A stretch of 64,000 bases of DNA from Styela clava (GCF_964204865.1 NC_135259.1:18362974-18426973), one strand, 5' to 3'. Numbered from the stretch's first letter, positions 1 to 9,370 are shown. The notes: generated by a model not told the origin, from the sequence alone. Translations and numbers: made by a program.

Positions 1-88
1 TGGAACTTGCACGGAAATCAATTCAGTGGTGCTAAAATATTTTAACAGTAATTCATTTTTAAAATAGGTATTAGCTTATGAATTCATA

Positions 89-159
89 TCTCAGATGGTG
101 TAAGGGTTAGGATTCCTGGCTTTCACCCACGCGGCCCGGATTCGATTCCCGGTCCAGAA
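89..159 (+). pseudogene. tRNA-Glu-like pseudogene, slot P6, anticodon TTC
   Basis: 71 nt. Acceptor strands TCTCAGA and TCCAGAA do not pair properly and one acceptor base is missing. The anticodon stem is CCTGG/CCACG and T-stem base 53 is A. D arm and loops are recognisable. The T-run follows, so it might still be transcribed. Confidence 0.7.
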
Positions 160-375
160 CCTTTTTATCCAGCAAAGATCCTGTAAGTGTTCGTTTCGAA
201 AAGCCAGAATATAAATGATGGTAGATTCACACTACAGTCTATATACATATAGCAACTTAAGAATAGGGTAGCAGAATAAATAAATTAGCTGCTAACAGAA
301 GGCAGAAATACATAAAGTGTTTTAAATACTGACGTTGGTAACTACATAAATATTAATTCAGTAGTGCTAAAATAA

Positions 376-391
376 GTTAACAATTGTTAAC
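376..391. other. 16-bp perfect palindrome GTTAACAATTGTTAAC
   Basis: Self-complementary sequence followed 10 bp later by a third GTTAAC. It lies about 120 bp past the 3' end of the tRNA-Asn gene and recurs at the same place next to nearly every tRNA-Asn in the window. No function is recognised. Confidence 0.6.
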
Positions 392-450
392 GAAGTGAAG
401 TTAACGAATTATTTCTCAAAAATAGTGGATTTCTCCCAAGGGAACACAAC

Positions 451-463
451 GAGAGAGAGAGAA
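451..463. repeat. (GA)n microsatellite
   Basis: Short GA/A-rich tract between the palindrome and the tRNA-Asn gene, about 50 bp beyond its 3' end. The same tract recurs beside the other tRNA-Asn copies with small length changes. Confidence 0.6.
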
Positions 464-512
464 AAAATTACAATATATTAATTTTGTAAAAATACAGTAT
501 AGAACAAGATAA

Positions 513-604
513 CGTCCCTGGGTGGGCTCGAACCACCAACCTTTCGGTAACCCCGACAATGTGAGATAACAGCGGAACGCGCTGACCAATTGGGCCACAG
601 AGAC
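513..604 (-). tRNA. tRNA-Asn(GTT) with 18-nt intron, probably decayed
   Basis: Reads on the minus strand as a tRNA-Asn body with intron after A37. Two stem-breaking changes: D stem GCGC to GCCC and anticodon stem TTCGG to TTCCG, each giving a C-C mismatch. The intron hairpin is also broken (GTCGG). The same set of changes occurs at 6837, 24201 and 26872. Confidence 0.65.
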
Positions 605-692
605 CGACGGGAGTTAGAACATGTTAAGTTGCAATATAATACAATTGAGCTATCAATTCTATTTGTTAATCTGTAACATAGGTTTGTAGTGA

Positions 693-729
693 CACCCAGA
701 CGGCCCGGGTTCGATTTCCCGTCTGGGAA
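693..729 (+). pseudogene. tRNA-Glu 3'-half fragment, slot P0
   Basis: Starts in the 3' strand of the anticodon stem (CACCCAG) and runs through the T arm to the discriminator. There is no D arm or 5' acceptor strand. T-stem 3' strand altered (TTCCCGTC). Confidence 0.75.
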
Positions 730-979
730 CGTTTTTGTCGAGCAAATTTCTGTCAGTTTTTCTTGCGAAACGCTAGGAAGTGAATGATGGAAGCTTTACA
801 CCACAGTCTATATACATAAAGCGACTATTAAGAATGTGGTAGTGAAATAAATAAATTGGCTGTTTACAGAAGGCAGAAATAAATAAAGAATTTTAAACTA
901 CATGGATATTAATTTAGTGGTGCTAAAATAAGTTAAAACTAACTCATTTTTAAAATATTTATTAGCCTAAGAATTCATA

Positions 980-1048
980 TCCCAGATGGTACTAAAATAA
1001 GTTAACACTAATTCATTTTTAAAATATTCATCAGCGTATTAATTCATA
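980..1048 (+). repeat. 69-bp minirepeat H with tRNA-Glu 5' stub
   Basis: Begins with TCCCAGATGGT, the first 11 nt of tRNA-Glu, then jumps to spacer sequence (ACTAAAATAAG) and ends exactly where the next full tRNA-Glu begins. Confidence 0.75.
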
Positions 1049-1120
1049 TCCCAGATGGTCTAGGGGTTAGGATTCCTGGTTTTCACCCAGGCGGCCCAGG
1101 TTCGATTCCCGGTCTGGGAA
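1049..1120 (+). tRNA. tRNA-Glu: tRNA-Glu(TTC), slot P1
   Basis: 72-nt cloverleaf. Acceptor TCCCAGA/TCTGGGA pairs fully. Anticodon loop TTTTCAC has T instead of C at position 32, and one T-stem change (CCAGG) weakens the arm. A T5 run begins 3 nt after the gene. Confidence 0.85.
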
Positions 1121-1415
1121 CCTTTTTATCCACCAATAGTCTGTTCAGTTTTTGTTGCAAAACTCTAGGAAATGAATAATGGAAGCTTTACACTATAGTC
1201 TATATACATAGAGCGACTATTGAGAATATGGTAGCGAAATAAATGAATTAGCTACTTACAGAAGGCAGAAATACATAAAGCGTTTTAAACTACTAGGATA
1301 TTAATTCAGTGGTGCTAAAATAAGTTAACACCAATTCATTTTAAAAATATTTATGGTAGTAAAATAGGTTAATACTAATTCATTTTTAAAATATTTATCA
1401 GCGTATGAAATCATA

Positions 1416-1487
1416 TCCCAGAAGGTCGAGGGGTTAGAATTCCTGGCTTTCACCCAGGCGGCCCGGATTCGATTCCCGGTCTGGGAA
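1416..1487 (+). tRNA. tRNA-Glu-like(TTC), slot P2, weakened
   Basis: Acceptor and anticodon stems pair. Slot-specific changes are A8 in place of the conserved T8, G13 in the D stem, and A53 facing C61 in the T stem, so both the A and B boxes are altered. A T5 run follows. Expression is doubtful. Confidence 0.6.
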
Positions 1488-1724
1488 CCTTTTTATCCAG
1501 CAAAGACCCTGTCAGTGTTCGTTCCGAAAAGCCAGAAAGTAAATGATGGAAGTTTCACCTTACAGTCTATATGCATAAAGCGACTAAAGAATATGGTAGC
1601 AAAATAAATAAATTAGCTGCTTACAGAAGGCAGAAATACATAAAGCGTTTTAAACTACATGGATATTAATTCAGTGGTGCAAAAATAAGTAAAACGCCAA
1701 TTCATTTTTAAAATATTTATCAAC

Positions 1725-1787
1725 GGTTAGGGGTTAGGATTCCTGGCTTACACCCAGTCGGCCCGGGTTCGATTCCCGGTCTGGGAA
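1725..1787 (+). pseudogene. tRNA-Glu-like pseudogene, slot P3, anticodon TAC
   Basis: The first about ten bases are replaced by spacer (TTTATCAAC), so there is no 5' acceptor strand. The remaining loop CTTACAC would give a Val anticodon, and the anticodon stem ends CCAGT. B box and T-run intact. Confidence 0.75.
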
Positions 1788-2003
1788 CCTTTTTCTACAG
1801 CAAAGATCTGTCAGTGTTTGTTTCGAAACGCCAGGAAGTAAATGATGGAAGAAAGAATATGGTAGCAAAATGAATAAATTAGCTGCTTACAGAAGTCAGA
1901 AATACATAAAGCGTTTTTAAACTACATGGATATTACTTCAGTGGTACTGAAATAAGTTAACACTAATTTATTTTAAAAATACTTATCAGCCTAACATTTC
2001 ATA

Positions 2004-2075
2004 TCCCAGATGGTCTAGGGGTTAGGATTCCTGGCTCTCACCCAGGCGGCCCGGGTTCGATTCCCGGTCTGGGAA
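2004..2075 (+). tRNA. tRNA-Glu: tRNA-Glu(CTC), slot P4, intact
   Basis: Delivers glutamate to GAG codons. All four stems pair: acceptor TCCCAGA/TCTGGGA, anticodon stem CCTGG/CCAGG around loop CTCTCAC, T stem CCGGG/CCCGG. The A box (TGGTCTAGGGG) and B box (GGTTCGATTCC) match the polymerase III consensus. The stop is a T4 run (ATTTTC). It differs from P1 and P5 genes only by C at position 34. Spacers on both sides are of the P4 type, which travels with the CTC anticodon through the array. Confidence 0.95.
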
Positions 2076-2272
2076 CATTTTCATCCAGCAAAGATCTGTC
2101 AATTTTTGTTGCGAAACTCTATTAAATGAATATGGGAGCTTTACACTATAGTCTTTATACAGAAGGCAGAAATACATAAAGCGTTTTAAACTACATTGAT
2201 ATTAATTCAGTGGTGCTAAAATAAGTTAACACCTATTCATTTTTAAAATATTTATCAGCGTATGAATTCGTA

Positions 2273-2344
2273 TCCCAGATGGTCTAGGGGTTAGGATTCC
2301 TGGCTTTCACCCAGGCGGCCCGGTTTTGATTCCCGGTCTGGGAA
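2273..2344 (+). tRNA. tRNA-Glu: tRNA-Glu(TTC), slot P5, B box altered
   Basis: Stems pair, except that the T arm reads GGTTTTGATTCC: the invariant C56 is T and the B box is damaged. Acceptor and anticodon arms are intact. The same change is at 8061 and 28631. Confidence 0.7.
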
Positions 2345-2690
2345 CCTTTTTATCCAGCAAAGATCTGTCAGTTTTTGTTGCGAAACTCTAGGAAATGAAT
2401 GATGGAAGCTTTACATTATAGTCTATATACATAGAGCGACTATTAAGAATATGGTAGCAAAATAAATAACTTATCTGTTTACAGTATGCAGAAATACATA
2501 TGAAAGCTTTACACTACAGGCTATATTCATAAAGCGACTTAAAAATAAGGTAGCAAAACTGGAACGTTTCGATTGGGCCATTAGTGACATTTCATTTGAT
2601 GATGAAACTTGCACGGATATTAATTCAGTGGTGCTAAAATAATTTAACAGTAATTCATTTTTAAAATAGTTATAAGCTTATGAATTCATA

Positions 2691-2761
2691 TCTCAGATGG
2701 TCTAAGGATTAGGATTCCTGGCTTTTACCCGTGCGGCCCGGATTCGATTCCCGGTCCGGAA
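2691..2761 (+). pseudogene. tRNA-Glu-like pseudogene, slot P6, anticodon TTT
   Basis: 71 nt with broken acceptor (TCTCAGA versus TCCGGAA). Loop CTTTTAC would carry a Lys anticodon. The anticodon stem 3' strand CCGTG is mismatched; A53. Confidence 0.7.
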
Positions 2762-3115
2762 CCTTTCTATCTAGCAAAGATCCTGTAGATGTTCGTTTCG
2801 AAAAGCCAGAATATAAATGATGGTAGCTTCACACTACAGTCTATATACATATAGCGACTTAAGAATATGGTAGCAGAATAAATAAATTAGCTGCTTACAG
2901 AAGGCAGAAATACATAAAGTGTTTTAAATACTGACGTTGGCAACTACATAAATATTAATTCAGTAGTGCTAAAATAAGTTAACAATTGTTAACGAAGTGA
3001 AGTTAACGAACTATTTCTCAAAAATAGTGGATTTCTCCCAAGGGAACACAACGAGAGAGAGAGAAAAAAATAACAATCTTTTGATTTTGTAAAAATACAG
3101 TATAGAACAAGATAA

Positions 3116-3207
3116 CGTCCCTGGGTGGGCTCGAACCACCAACCTTTCGGTAACCCTCACAATGTGAGATAACAGCCGAACGCGCTGACCAATTGCGCCA
3201 CAGAGAC
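3116..3207 (-). tRNA. tRNA-Asn: tRNA-Asn(GTT) with 18-nt intron, consensus copy
   Basis: Decodes AAC/AAU as asparagine. On the minus strand all stems pair: acceptor GTCTCTG/CAGGGAC, D stem GCGC/GCGC, anticodon stem TTCGG/CCGAA, T stem GGTGG/CCACC. Anticodon loop CTGTTA-A is split after A37 by an 18-nt intron. Inside the intron CTCAC pairs with GTGAG, and the third-last intron base (G) can pair with C32, the anticodon-intron pair expected for the eukaryotic tRNA splicing endonuclease. A T5 run lies about 30 nt past the 3' end. It is transcribed against its Glu neighbours. Confidence 0.9.
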
Positions 3208-3295
3208 GGACGGGAGTTGGGACATGTTAAGTTGCATTACAATACAATTTAGCTATCAATTCTACTTGTTAATCTGTAACATAGGTTTGTAGTGA

Positions 3296-3332
3296 CACCC
3301 AGACGGCCCGGGTTCGATTCCCGGTCTTGGAA
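3296..3332 (+). pseudogene. tRNA-Glu 3'-half fragment, slot P0
   Basis: Anticodon-stem 3' strand, T arm and 3' acceptor only. The acceptor reads TCTTGGAA. Confidence 0.75.
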
Positions 3333-3625
3333 CGTTTTTGTCGAGCAAATTTCTGTCAGTTTTTCTTGCGAAACGCTAGGAAGTGAATGATGGAAGCTTT
3401 ACACCACAGTCTATATACATAAAGCGACTATTAAGAATATGGTAGCGAAATAAATGAATTAGCTACTTACAGAAGACAGAAATACATAAAGCTTTTTAAA
3501 CTACTAGGATATTAATTCAGTGGTGCTAAAATAAGTTAACACCAATTAATTTTAAAATATTCATGGTAGTAAAATAGGTTAATACTAATTCATTTTTAAA
3601 ATAAATATCAGCGTATGAATTCATA

Positions 3626-3697
3626 TCCCAGAAGGTCGAGGGGTTAGAATTCCTGGCTTTCACCCAGGCGGCCCGAATTCGATTCCCGGTCTGGGAA
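3626..3697 (+). tRNA. tRNA-Glu-like(TTC), slot P2, weakened
   Basis: P2 changes (A8, G13, A53) plus a second A in the T stem (CCGAATTCG). P1 is absent here: P0 passes directly to P2. Confidence 0.5.
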
Positions 3698-4049
3698 CCT
3701 TTTTATCCAGCAAAGATCCTGTCAGTGTTCGTTTCGAAAGCCACACAGTAAATGATGGAAGTTTCACCTTACAGTCTATATGCATAAAGCGACTAAAGAA
3801 TATGGTAGCAAAATAAATAAATTAGCTGCTTACAGAAGGCAGAAATACATAAAGTGTTTTAAATACTGACGTTGGCAACTACATAAATATTAATTCAGTA
3901 GTGCTAAAATAAGTTAACAATTGTTAACGAAGTGAAGTTAACGAACTATTTCTCAAAAATAGTGGATTTCTCCCAAGGGAACACAACGAGAGAGAGAGAA
4001 AAAAATAACAATCTTTTGATTTTGTAAAATACAGTATAGAACAAGATAA

Positions 4050-4141
4050 CGTCCCTGGGTGGGCTCGAACCACCAACCTTTCGGTAACCCTCACAATGTG
4101 AGATAACAGCCGAACGCGCTGACCAATTGCGCCACAGAGAC
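4050..4141 (-). tRNA. tRNA-Asn: tRNA-Asn(GTT) with 18-nt intron, consensus copy
   Basis: Identical over its 92 nt to the copy at 3116, including the intron. It is the second member of the 935-bp duplication. Confidence 0.9.
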
Positions 4142-4229
4142 GGACGGGAGTTGGGACATGTTAAGTTGCATTACAATACAATTTAGCTATCAATTCTATT
4201 TGTTAATCTGTAACATAGGTTTGTAGTGA

Positions 4230-4266
4230 CACCCAGACGGCCCGGGTTCGATTCCCGGTCTTGGAA
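4230..4266 (+). pseudogene. tRNA-Glu 3'-half fragment, slot P0
   Basis: Same as the fragment at 3296, including the TCTTGGAA end. Confidence 0.75.
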
Positions 4267-4559
4267 CGTTTTTGTCGAGCAAATTTCTGTCAGTTTTTCT
4301 TGCGAAACGCTAGGAAGTGAATGATGGAAGCTTTACACCACAGTCTATATACATAAAGCGACTATTAAGAATATGGTAGCGAAATAAATGAATTAGCTAC
4401 TTACAGAAGACAGAAATACATAAAGCTTTTTAAACTACTAGGATAATAATTCAGTGGTGCTAAAATAAGTTAACACCAATTAATTTCAAAATATTCATGG
4501 TAGTAAAATAGGTTAATACTAATTCATTTTTAAAATAAATATCAGCGTATGAATTCATA

Positions 4560-4631
4560 TCCCAGAAGGTCGAGGGGTTAGAATTCCTGGCTTTCACCCA
4601 GGCGGCCCGAATTCGATTCCCGGTCTGGGAA
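4560..4631 (+). tRNA. tRNA-Glu-like(TTC), slot P2, weakened
   Basis: Duplicate of 3626 with the same T-stem change (CCGAATTCG). Confidence 0.5.
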
Positions 4632-4879
4632 CCTTTTTATCCAGCAAAGATCCTGTCAGTGTTCGTTTCGAAAGCCACACAGTAAATGATGGAAGTTTCA
4701 CCTTACAGTCTATATGCATAAAGCGACTAAATAATATGGTAGCAAAATAAATAAATTAGCTGCTTACAGAAGGCAGAAATACATAAAGCGTTTTAAACTA
4801 CATGGATATTAATTCAGCGGTACCGAGATAAGTTAACACTAATTCATTTTTAAAATACTTATCAGCCTAATAATTCATG

Positions 4880-4951
4880 TCCCAGATGGTCTAGGGGTTA
4901 GGATTCCTGGCTCTCACCCAGGCGGCCCGGGTTCGATTCCCGGTCTGGGAA
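4880..4951 (+). tRNA. tRNA-Glu: tRNA-Glu(CTC), slot P4, intact
   Basis: Matches the array consensus at every base. Preceded directly by P2 because P3 is missing in this repeat. The T5 run starts 3 nt downstream. Confidence 0.95.
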
Positions 4952-5148
4952 CATTTTTATCCAGCAAAGATCTGTCAATTTTGGTTGCGAAACTCTATCA
5001 AATGAATAAGGAAGCTTTACACTATAGTCTATATACAGAAGGCAGAAATACATAAAGCGCTTTAAACTACATTGATATTAATTCAGTGGTGCTAAAATAA
5101 GTTGACACCTATTCTTTTTTAAAATATTTATCAGCGTATGAATTCGTG

Positions 5149-5220
5149 CCCCAGATGGTCTAGGGGTTAGGATTCCTGGCTTTCACCCAGGCGGCCCGTG
5201 TTCGATTCCCGGTCTGGGAA
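5149..5220 (+). tRNA. tRNA-Glu(TTC), slot P5, variant
   Basis: First base C instead of T, giving a C-A pair at the top of the acceptor. T stem CCGTG is mismatched against CCCGG. D and anticodon arms are intact. Confidence 0.65.
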
Positions 5221-5533
5221 CCTTTTCATCCAGCAAAGATCTGTCAGTGTTCGTTTCGAAACGCCAGAAAGTAAATGATGGAAGAAAGAATATGCTAGTA
5301 AAATAAATAAATTATCTGCTTACAGAATGCATAAATACATATGAAAGCTTTACACTACAGGCTATATTCATAAAGCGACTATTAAGAATATGGTAGTGAA
5401 ATAAATAAATTAGCTGCTTACAGAAGGCAGAAATACATAAAGAATTTTAAACTACATGGGTATTAATTTAGTGGTGCTAAAATAAGTTAAAATTAAATCA
5501 TTTTTAAAATATTTATCAGCCTAAGAATTCATA

Positions 5534-5671
5534 TCCCATATGGTACTAAAATATGTTAACACTAATTCATTTTAAATATATTTATCAGCCTAAGAATTCA
5601 TATCCCAGATGGTACTAAAATAAGTTAACACTAATTCATTTTTAAAATATTCATCAGCGTATTAATTCATA
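5534..5671 (+). repeat. Two 69-bp minirepeats H with tRNA-Glu 5' stubs
   Basis: Stubs at 5534 (TCCCATATGGT) and 5603 (TCCCAGATGGT), each joined to spacer beginning ACTAAAATA. The second ends at the P1 gene. Confidence 0.75.
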
Positions 5672-5743
5672 TTCCAGATGGTCTAGGGGTTAGGATTCCT
5701 GGCTTTCACCCAGGCGGCCCGGGTTCGATTCTCGGTCTGGGAA
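5672..5743 (+). tRNA. tRNA-Glu: tRNA-Glu(TTC), slot P1, variant
   Basis: C2 is T (TTCCAGA), giving a T-G pair in the acceptor. The T-stem 3' strand CTCGG has one change. Other arms intact, T5 run present. Confidence 0.8.
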
Positions 5744-5994
5744 CCTTTTTATCCAGCAATAATCTGTTCAGTTTTTGTTGCAAAACTCTAGGAAATGAAT
5801 AATGGAAGCTTTACACTATAGTCTATATACATAGAACGACTATTAAGAATATGGAAGCGAAATAAATGAATTAGCTACTTACAAAAGGCAGAAATACATA
5901 AAGCGTTTTGCATTACTAGGATATTAATTCAGTGGTGCTAAAATAAGTTAACACCTATTCATTTTTAAAATATTTATCAGCGTATGAATTCGTA

Positions 5995-6066
5995 TCCCAA
6001 ATGGTCTAGGGGTTAGGATTTCTGGCTTTCACCCAGGCGGCCAGGGTTCGATTCCCGGCCTGGGAA
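5995..6066 (+). tRNA. tRNA-Glu(TTC), slot P5, decaying
   Basis: Acceptor TCCCAAA faces CCTGGGA with mismatches. Anticodon stem TCTGG/CCAGG contains a T-G pair. T stem CAGGG. The downstream stop is lost: TTATT replaces the T5 run. Confidence 0.6.
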
Positions 6067-6412
6067 CCTTATTCTCCAGCAAAGATCTGTCAGTTTTTGT
6101 TGCGAAACTCTAGGAAATGAATGATGGAAGCTTTACATTATAGTCTATATACATAGAGCGACTATTAGGAATATGGTAGTAAAATAAATAAATTATCTGC
6201 GTACAGAATGCAGAAATACATATGAAAGCTTTACACTACAGGCTATATTCATAAAGCGACTTAAAAATAAAGTAGCAAAACTGGAACGTTTCGAGTGGGC
6301 CATTAGTGACATTTTATTTGATGATGGAACTTGCACGGAAATCAATTCAGTGGTGCTAAAATATTTTAACAGTAATTCATTTTTAAAATAGGTATTAGCT
6401 TATGAATTCATA

Positions 6413-6483
6413 TCTCAGATGGTGTAAGGGTTAGGATTCCTGGCTTTCACCCACGCGGCCCGGATTCGATTCCCGGTCCGGAA
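6413..6483 (+). pseudogene. tRNA-Glu-like pseudogene, slot P6, anticodon TTC
   Basis: Near-identical to 89; belongs to the 6324-bp repeat of the window start. D arm GTGTAAGGG, broken acceptor, stem CCTGG/CCACG. Confidence 0.7.
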
Positions 6484-6836
6484 CCTTTTTATCCAGCAAA
6501 GATCCTGTAAGTGTTCGTTTCGAAAAGCCAGAATATAAATGATGGTAGATTCACACTACAGTCTATATACATATAGCAACTTAAGAATAGGGTAGCAGAA
6601 TAAATAAATTAGCTGCTAACAGAAGGCAGAAATACATAAAGTGTTTTAAATACTGACGTTGGTAACTACATAAATATTAATTCAGTAGTGCTAAAATAAG
6701 TTAACAATTGTTAACGAAGTGAAGTTAACGAATTAATTCTCAAAAATAGTGGATTTCTCCCAAGGGAACACAACGAGAGAGAGAGAAAAAATTACAATCT
6801 ATTAATTTTGTAAAAATACAGTATAGAACAAGATAA

Positions 6837-6928
6837 CGTCCCTGGGTGGGCTCGAACCACCAACCTTTCGGTAACCCCGACAATGTGAGATAACAGCGGA
6901 ACGCGCTGACCAATTGGGCCACAGAGAC
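6837..6928 (-). tRNA. tRNA-Asn(GTT) with 18-nt intron, probably decayed
   Basis: Same D-stem, anticodon-stem and intron-stem mismatches as the copy at 513. Confidence 0.65.
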
Positions 6929-7016
6929 CGACGGGAGTTAGAACATGTTAAGTTGCAATATAATACAATTGAGCTATCAATTCTATTTGTTAATCTGTAA
7001 CATAGGTTTGTAGTGA

Positions 7017-7053
7017 CACCCAGACGGCCCGGGTTCGATTTCCCGTCTGGGAA
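7017..7053 (+). pseudogene. tRNA-Glu 3'-half fragment, slot P0
   Basis: Copy of 693 with the same TTCCCGTC change in the T stem. Confidence 0.75.
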
Positions 7054-7303
7054 CGTTTTTGTCGAGCAAATTTCTGTCAGTTTTTCTTGCGAAACGCTAG
7101 GAAGTGAATGATGGAAGCTTTACACCACAGTCTATATACATAAAGCGACTATTAAGAATGTGGTAGTGAAATAAATAAATTGGCTGTTTACAGAAGGCAG
7201 AAATAAATAAAGAATTTTAAACTACATGGATATTAATTTAGTGGTGCTAAAATAAGTTAAAACTAACTCATTTTTAAAATATTTATTAGCCTAAGAATTC
7301 ATA

Positions 7304-7372
7304 TCCCAGATGGTACTAAAATAAGTTAACACTAATTCATTTTTAAAATATTCATCAGCGTATTAATTCATA
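7304..7372 (+). repeat. 69-bp minirepeat H with tRNA-Glu 5' stub
   Basis: Stub TCCCAGATGGT joined to spacer; ends where the P1 gene begins. Confidence 0.75.
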
Positions 7373-7444
7373 TCCCAGATGGTCTAGGGGTTAGGATTCC
7401 TGGTTTTCACCCAGGCGGCCCAGGTTCGATTCCCGGTCTGGGAA
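7373..7444 (+). tRNA. tRNA-Glu: tRNA-Glu(TTC), slot P1
   Basis: Same variant as 1049 (T32 and CCAGG T stem); otherwise a sound cloverleaf with T5 run. Confidence 0.85.
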
Positions 7445-7739
7445 CCTTTTTATCCACCAATAGTCTGTTCAGTTTTTGTTGCAAAACTCTAGGAAATGAA
7501 TAATGGAAGCTTTACACTATAGTCTATATACATAGAGCGACTATTGAGAATATGGTAGCGAAATAAATGAATTAGCTACTTACAGAAGGCAGAAATACAT
7601 AAAGCGTTTTAAACTACTAGGATATTAATTCAGTGGTGCTAAAATAAGTTAACACCAATTCATTTTAAAAATATTTATGGTAGTAAAATAGGTTAATACT
7701 AATTCATTTTTAAAATATTTATCAGCGTATGAAATCATA

Positions 7740-7811
7740 TCCCAGAAGGTCGAGGGGTTAGAATTCCTGGCTTTCACCCAGGCGGCCCGGATTCGATTCC
7801 CGGTCTGGGAA
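7740..7811 (+). tRNA. tRNA-Glu-like(TTC), slot P2, weakened
   Basis: Standard P2 sequence with A8, G13 and A53. After it the repeat jumps straight to P5, so P3 and P4 are deleted relative to the copy at 1416. Confidence 0.6.
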
Positions 7812-8060
7812 CCTTTTTATCCAGCAAAGACCCTGTCAGTGTTCGTTCCGAAAAGCCAGAAAGTAAATGATGGAAGTTTCACCTTACAGTCTATATGCAT
7901 AAAGCGACTAAAGAATATGGTAGCAAAATAAATAAATTAGCTGCTTACAGAAGGCAGAAATACATAAAGCGTTTTAAACTACATGGATATTAATTCAGTG
8001 GTGCTAAAATAAGTTAACACCTATTCATTTTTAAAATATTTATCAGCGTATGAATTCGTA

Positions 8061-8132
8061 TCCCAGATGGTCTAGGGGTTAGGATTCCTGGCTTTCACCC
8101 AGGCGGCCCGGTTTTGATTCCCGGTCTGGGAA
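8061..8132 (+). tRNA. tRNA-Glu: tRNA-Glu(TTC), slot P5, B box altered
   Basis: Carries GGTTTTGATTCC in the T arm like 2273; other arms pair. Confidence 0.7.
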
Positions 8133-8478
8133 CCTTTTTATCCAGCAAAGATCTGTCAGTTTTTGTTGCGAAACTCTAGGAAATGAATGATGGAAGCTTT
8201 ACATTATAGTCTATATACATAGAGCGACTATTAAGAATATGGTAGCAAAATAAATAACTTATCTGTTTACAGTATGCAGAAATACATATGAAAGCTTTAC
8301 ACTACAGGCTATATTCATAAAGCGACTTAAAAATAAGGTAGCAAAACTGGAACGTTTCGATTGGGCCATTAGTGACATTTCATTTGATGATGAAACTTGC
8401 ACGGATATTAATTCAGTGGTGCTAAAATATTTTAACAATAATTCATTTTTAAAATAGGTATTAGTTTATGAATTAATA

Positions 8479-8549
8479 TTTCAGATGGTTTAAGGGTTAG
8501 GATTCCTGGCTGTTGCCCATGCGGCCTGGATTCGATTCTCGGTCCGGAA
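8479..8549 (+). pseudogene. tRNA-Glu-like pseudogene, slot P6, anticodon GTT
   Basis: Begins TTTCAGA; loop CTGTTGC gives an Asn anticodon on a Glu body. Acceptor broken, T-stem changes on both strands (CTGGA and CTCGG). Confidence 0.65.
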
Positions 8550-8903
8550 CCTTTTTATCCAGCAAAGATCCTGTAAGTGATCGTTTCGAAAAGCCAGAAT
8601 ATAAATGATGGTAGCTTCACACTACAGTCTATATACATATAGCGACTTAAGAATATGGTAGCAGAATAAGTAAATTAGCTGCTTACAGAAGGCAGAAATA
8701 CATAAAGTGTTTTAAATACTGACGTTGTAAACTACATAAATATTAATTCAGTAGTGCTAAAATAATTTAACAATTGTTAACGAAGTGAAGTTAACGAACT
8801 ATTTCTCAAAATTAGTGGATTTCTCCCAAGGGAACACAACAAGAGAGAGGGAAAAAAATTACAATCTTTCAATTTTGTAAAAATACAGTATAGAACATGA
8901 TAA

Positions 8904-8995
8904 CGTCCATGGGTGGGCTCGAACCACCAACCTTTCGGTAACCCTCACAATGTGAGATAACAGCCGAACGCGCTGACCAATTGCGCCACAGAGAC
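8904..8995 (-). tRNA. tRNA-Asn: tRNA-Asn(GTT) with 18-nt intron
   Basis: One acceptor change gives CATGGAC, a mismatch opposite C5. The rest, including the intron hairpin, is consensus. Confidence 0.8.
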
Positions 8996-9083
8996 GGACG
9001 GGACTTGGGACATGTTAAGTTGCATTACAATACAATTGAGCTATCAATTCTATTTGTTAATCTGTAACATAGGTTTGTAGTGA

Positions 9084-9120
9084 CACCCAGACGGCCCGGG
9101 TTCGATTCCCGGTTTTGGAA
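9084..9120 (+). pseudogene. tRNA-Glu 3'-half fragment, slot P0
   Basis: Acceptor end reads TTTTGGAA. Confidence 0.75.
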
Positions 9121-9370
9121 CGTTTTTGTCGAGCAAATTTCTGTCAGTTTTTCTTGCGAAACGCTAGGAAGTGAATGATGGAAGCTTTACACCACAGTCT
9201 ATATACATAAAGCGACTATTAAGAATATGGTAGTGAAATAAATAAATTGGCTGCTTACAGAAGGCAGAAATACATAAAGAATTTTAAACTACATGGATAT
9301 TAATTTAGTGGTGCTAAAATAAGTTAACACCAATTCATTTTTAAAATATTTATCAGCCTAAGAATTCATA

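Larger units (their letters stand above)
2911..3845. repeat. 935-bp tandem duplication, copy 1
   Basis: A block holding the palindrome, tRNA-Asn, P0 and P2, directly followed by a nearly identical second block. Differences are a handful of single bases. Confidence 0.85.
3846..4780. repeat. 935-bp tandem duplication, copy 2
   Basis: Repeats the block starting at 2911 with the same tRNA order and only scattered single-base differences. After it the array resumes with P4. Confidence 0.85.

Noticed and set aside
416-598. 60-90 codon minus-strand ORFs over the tRNA-Asn genes (also near 6740, 19736, 22396, 24074, 26745, 38149, 38211, 45192)
   Set aside because: They are reading frames through the tRNA-Asn gene and its flanks. 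Their repetition follows the tRNA array and they carry no domain.
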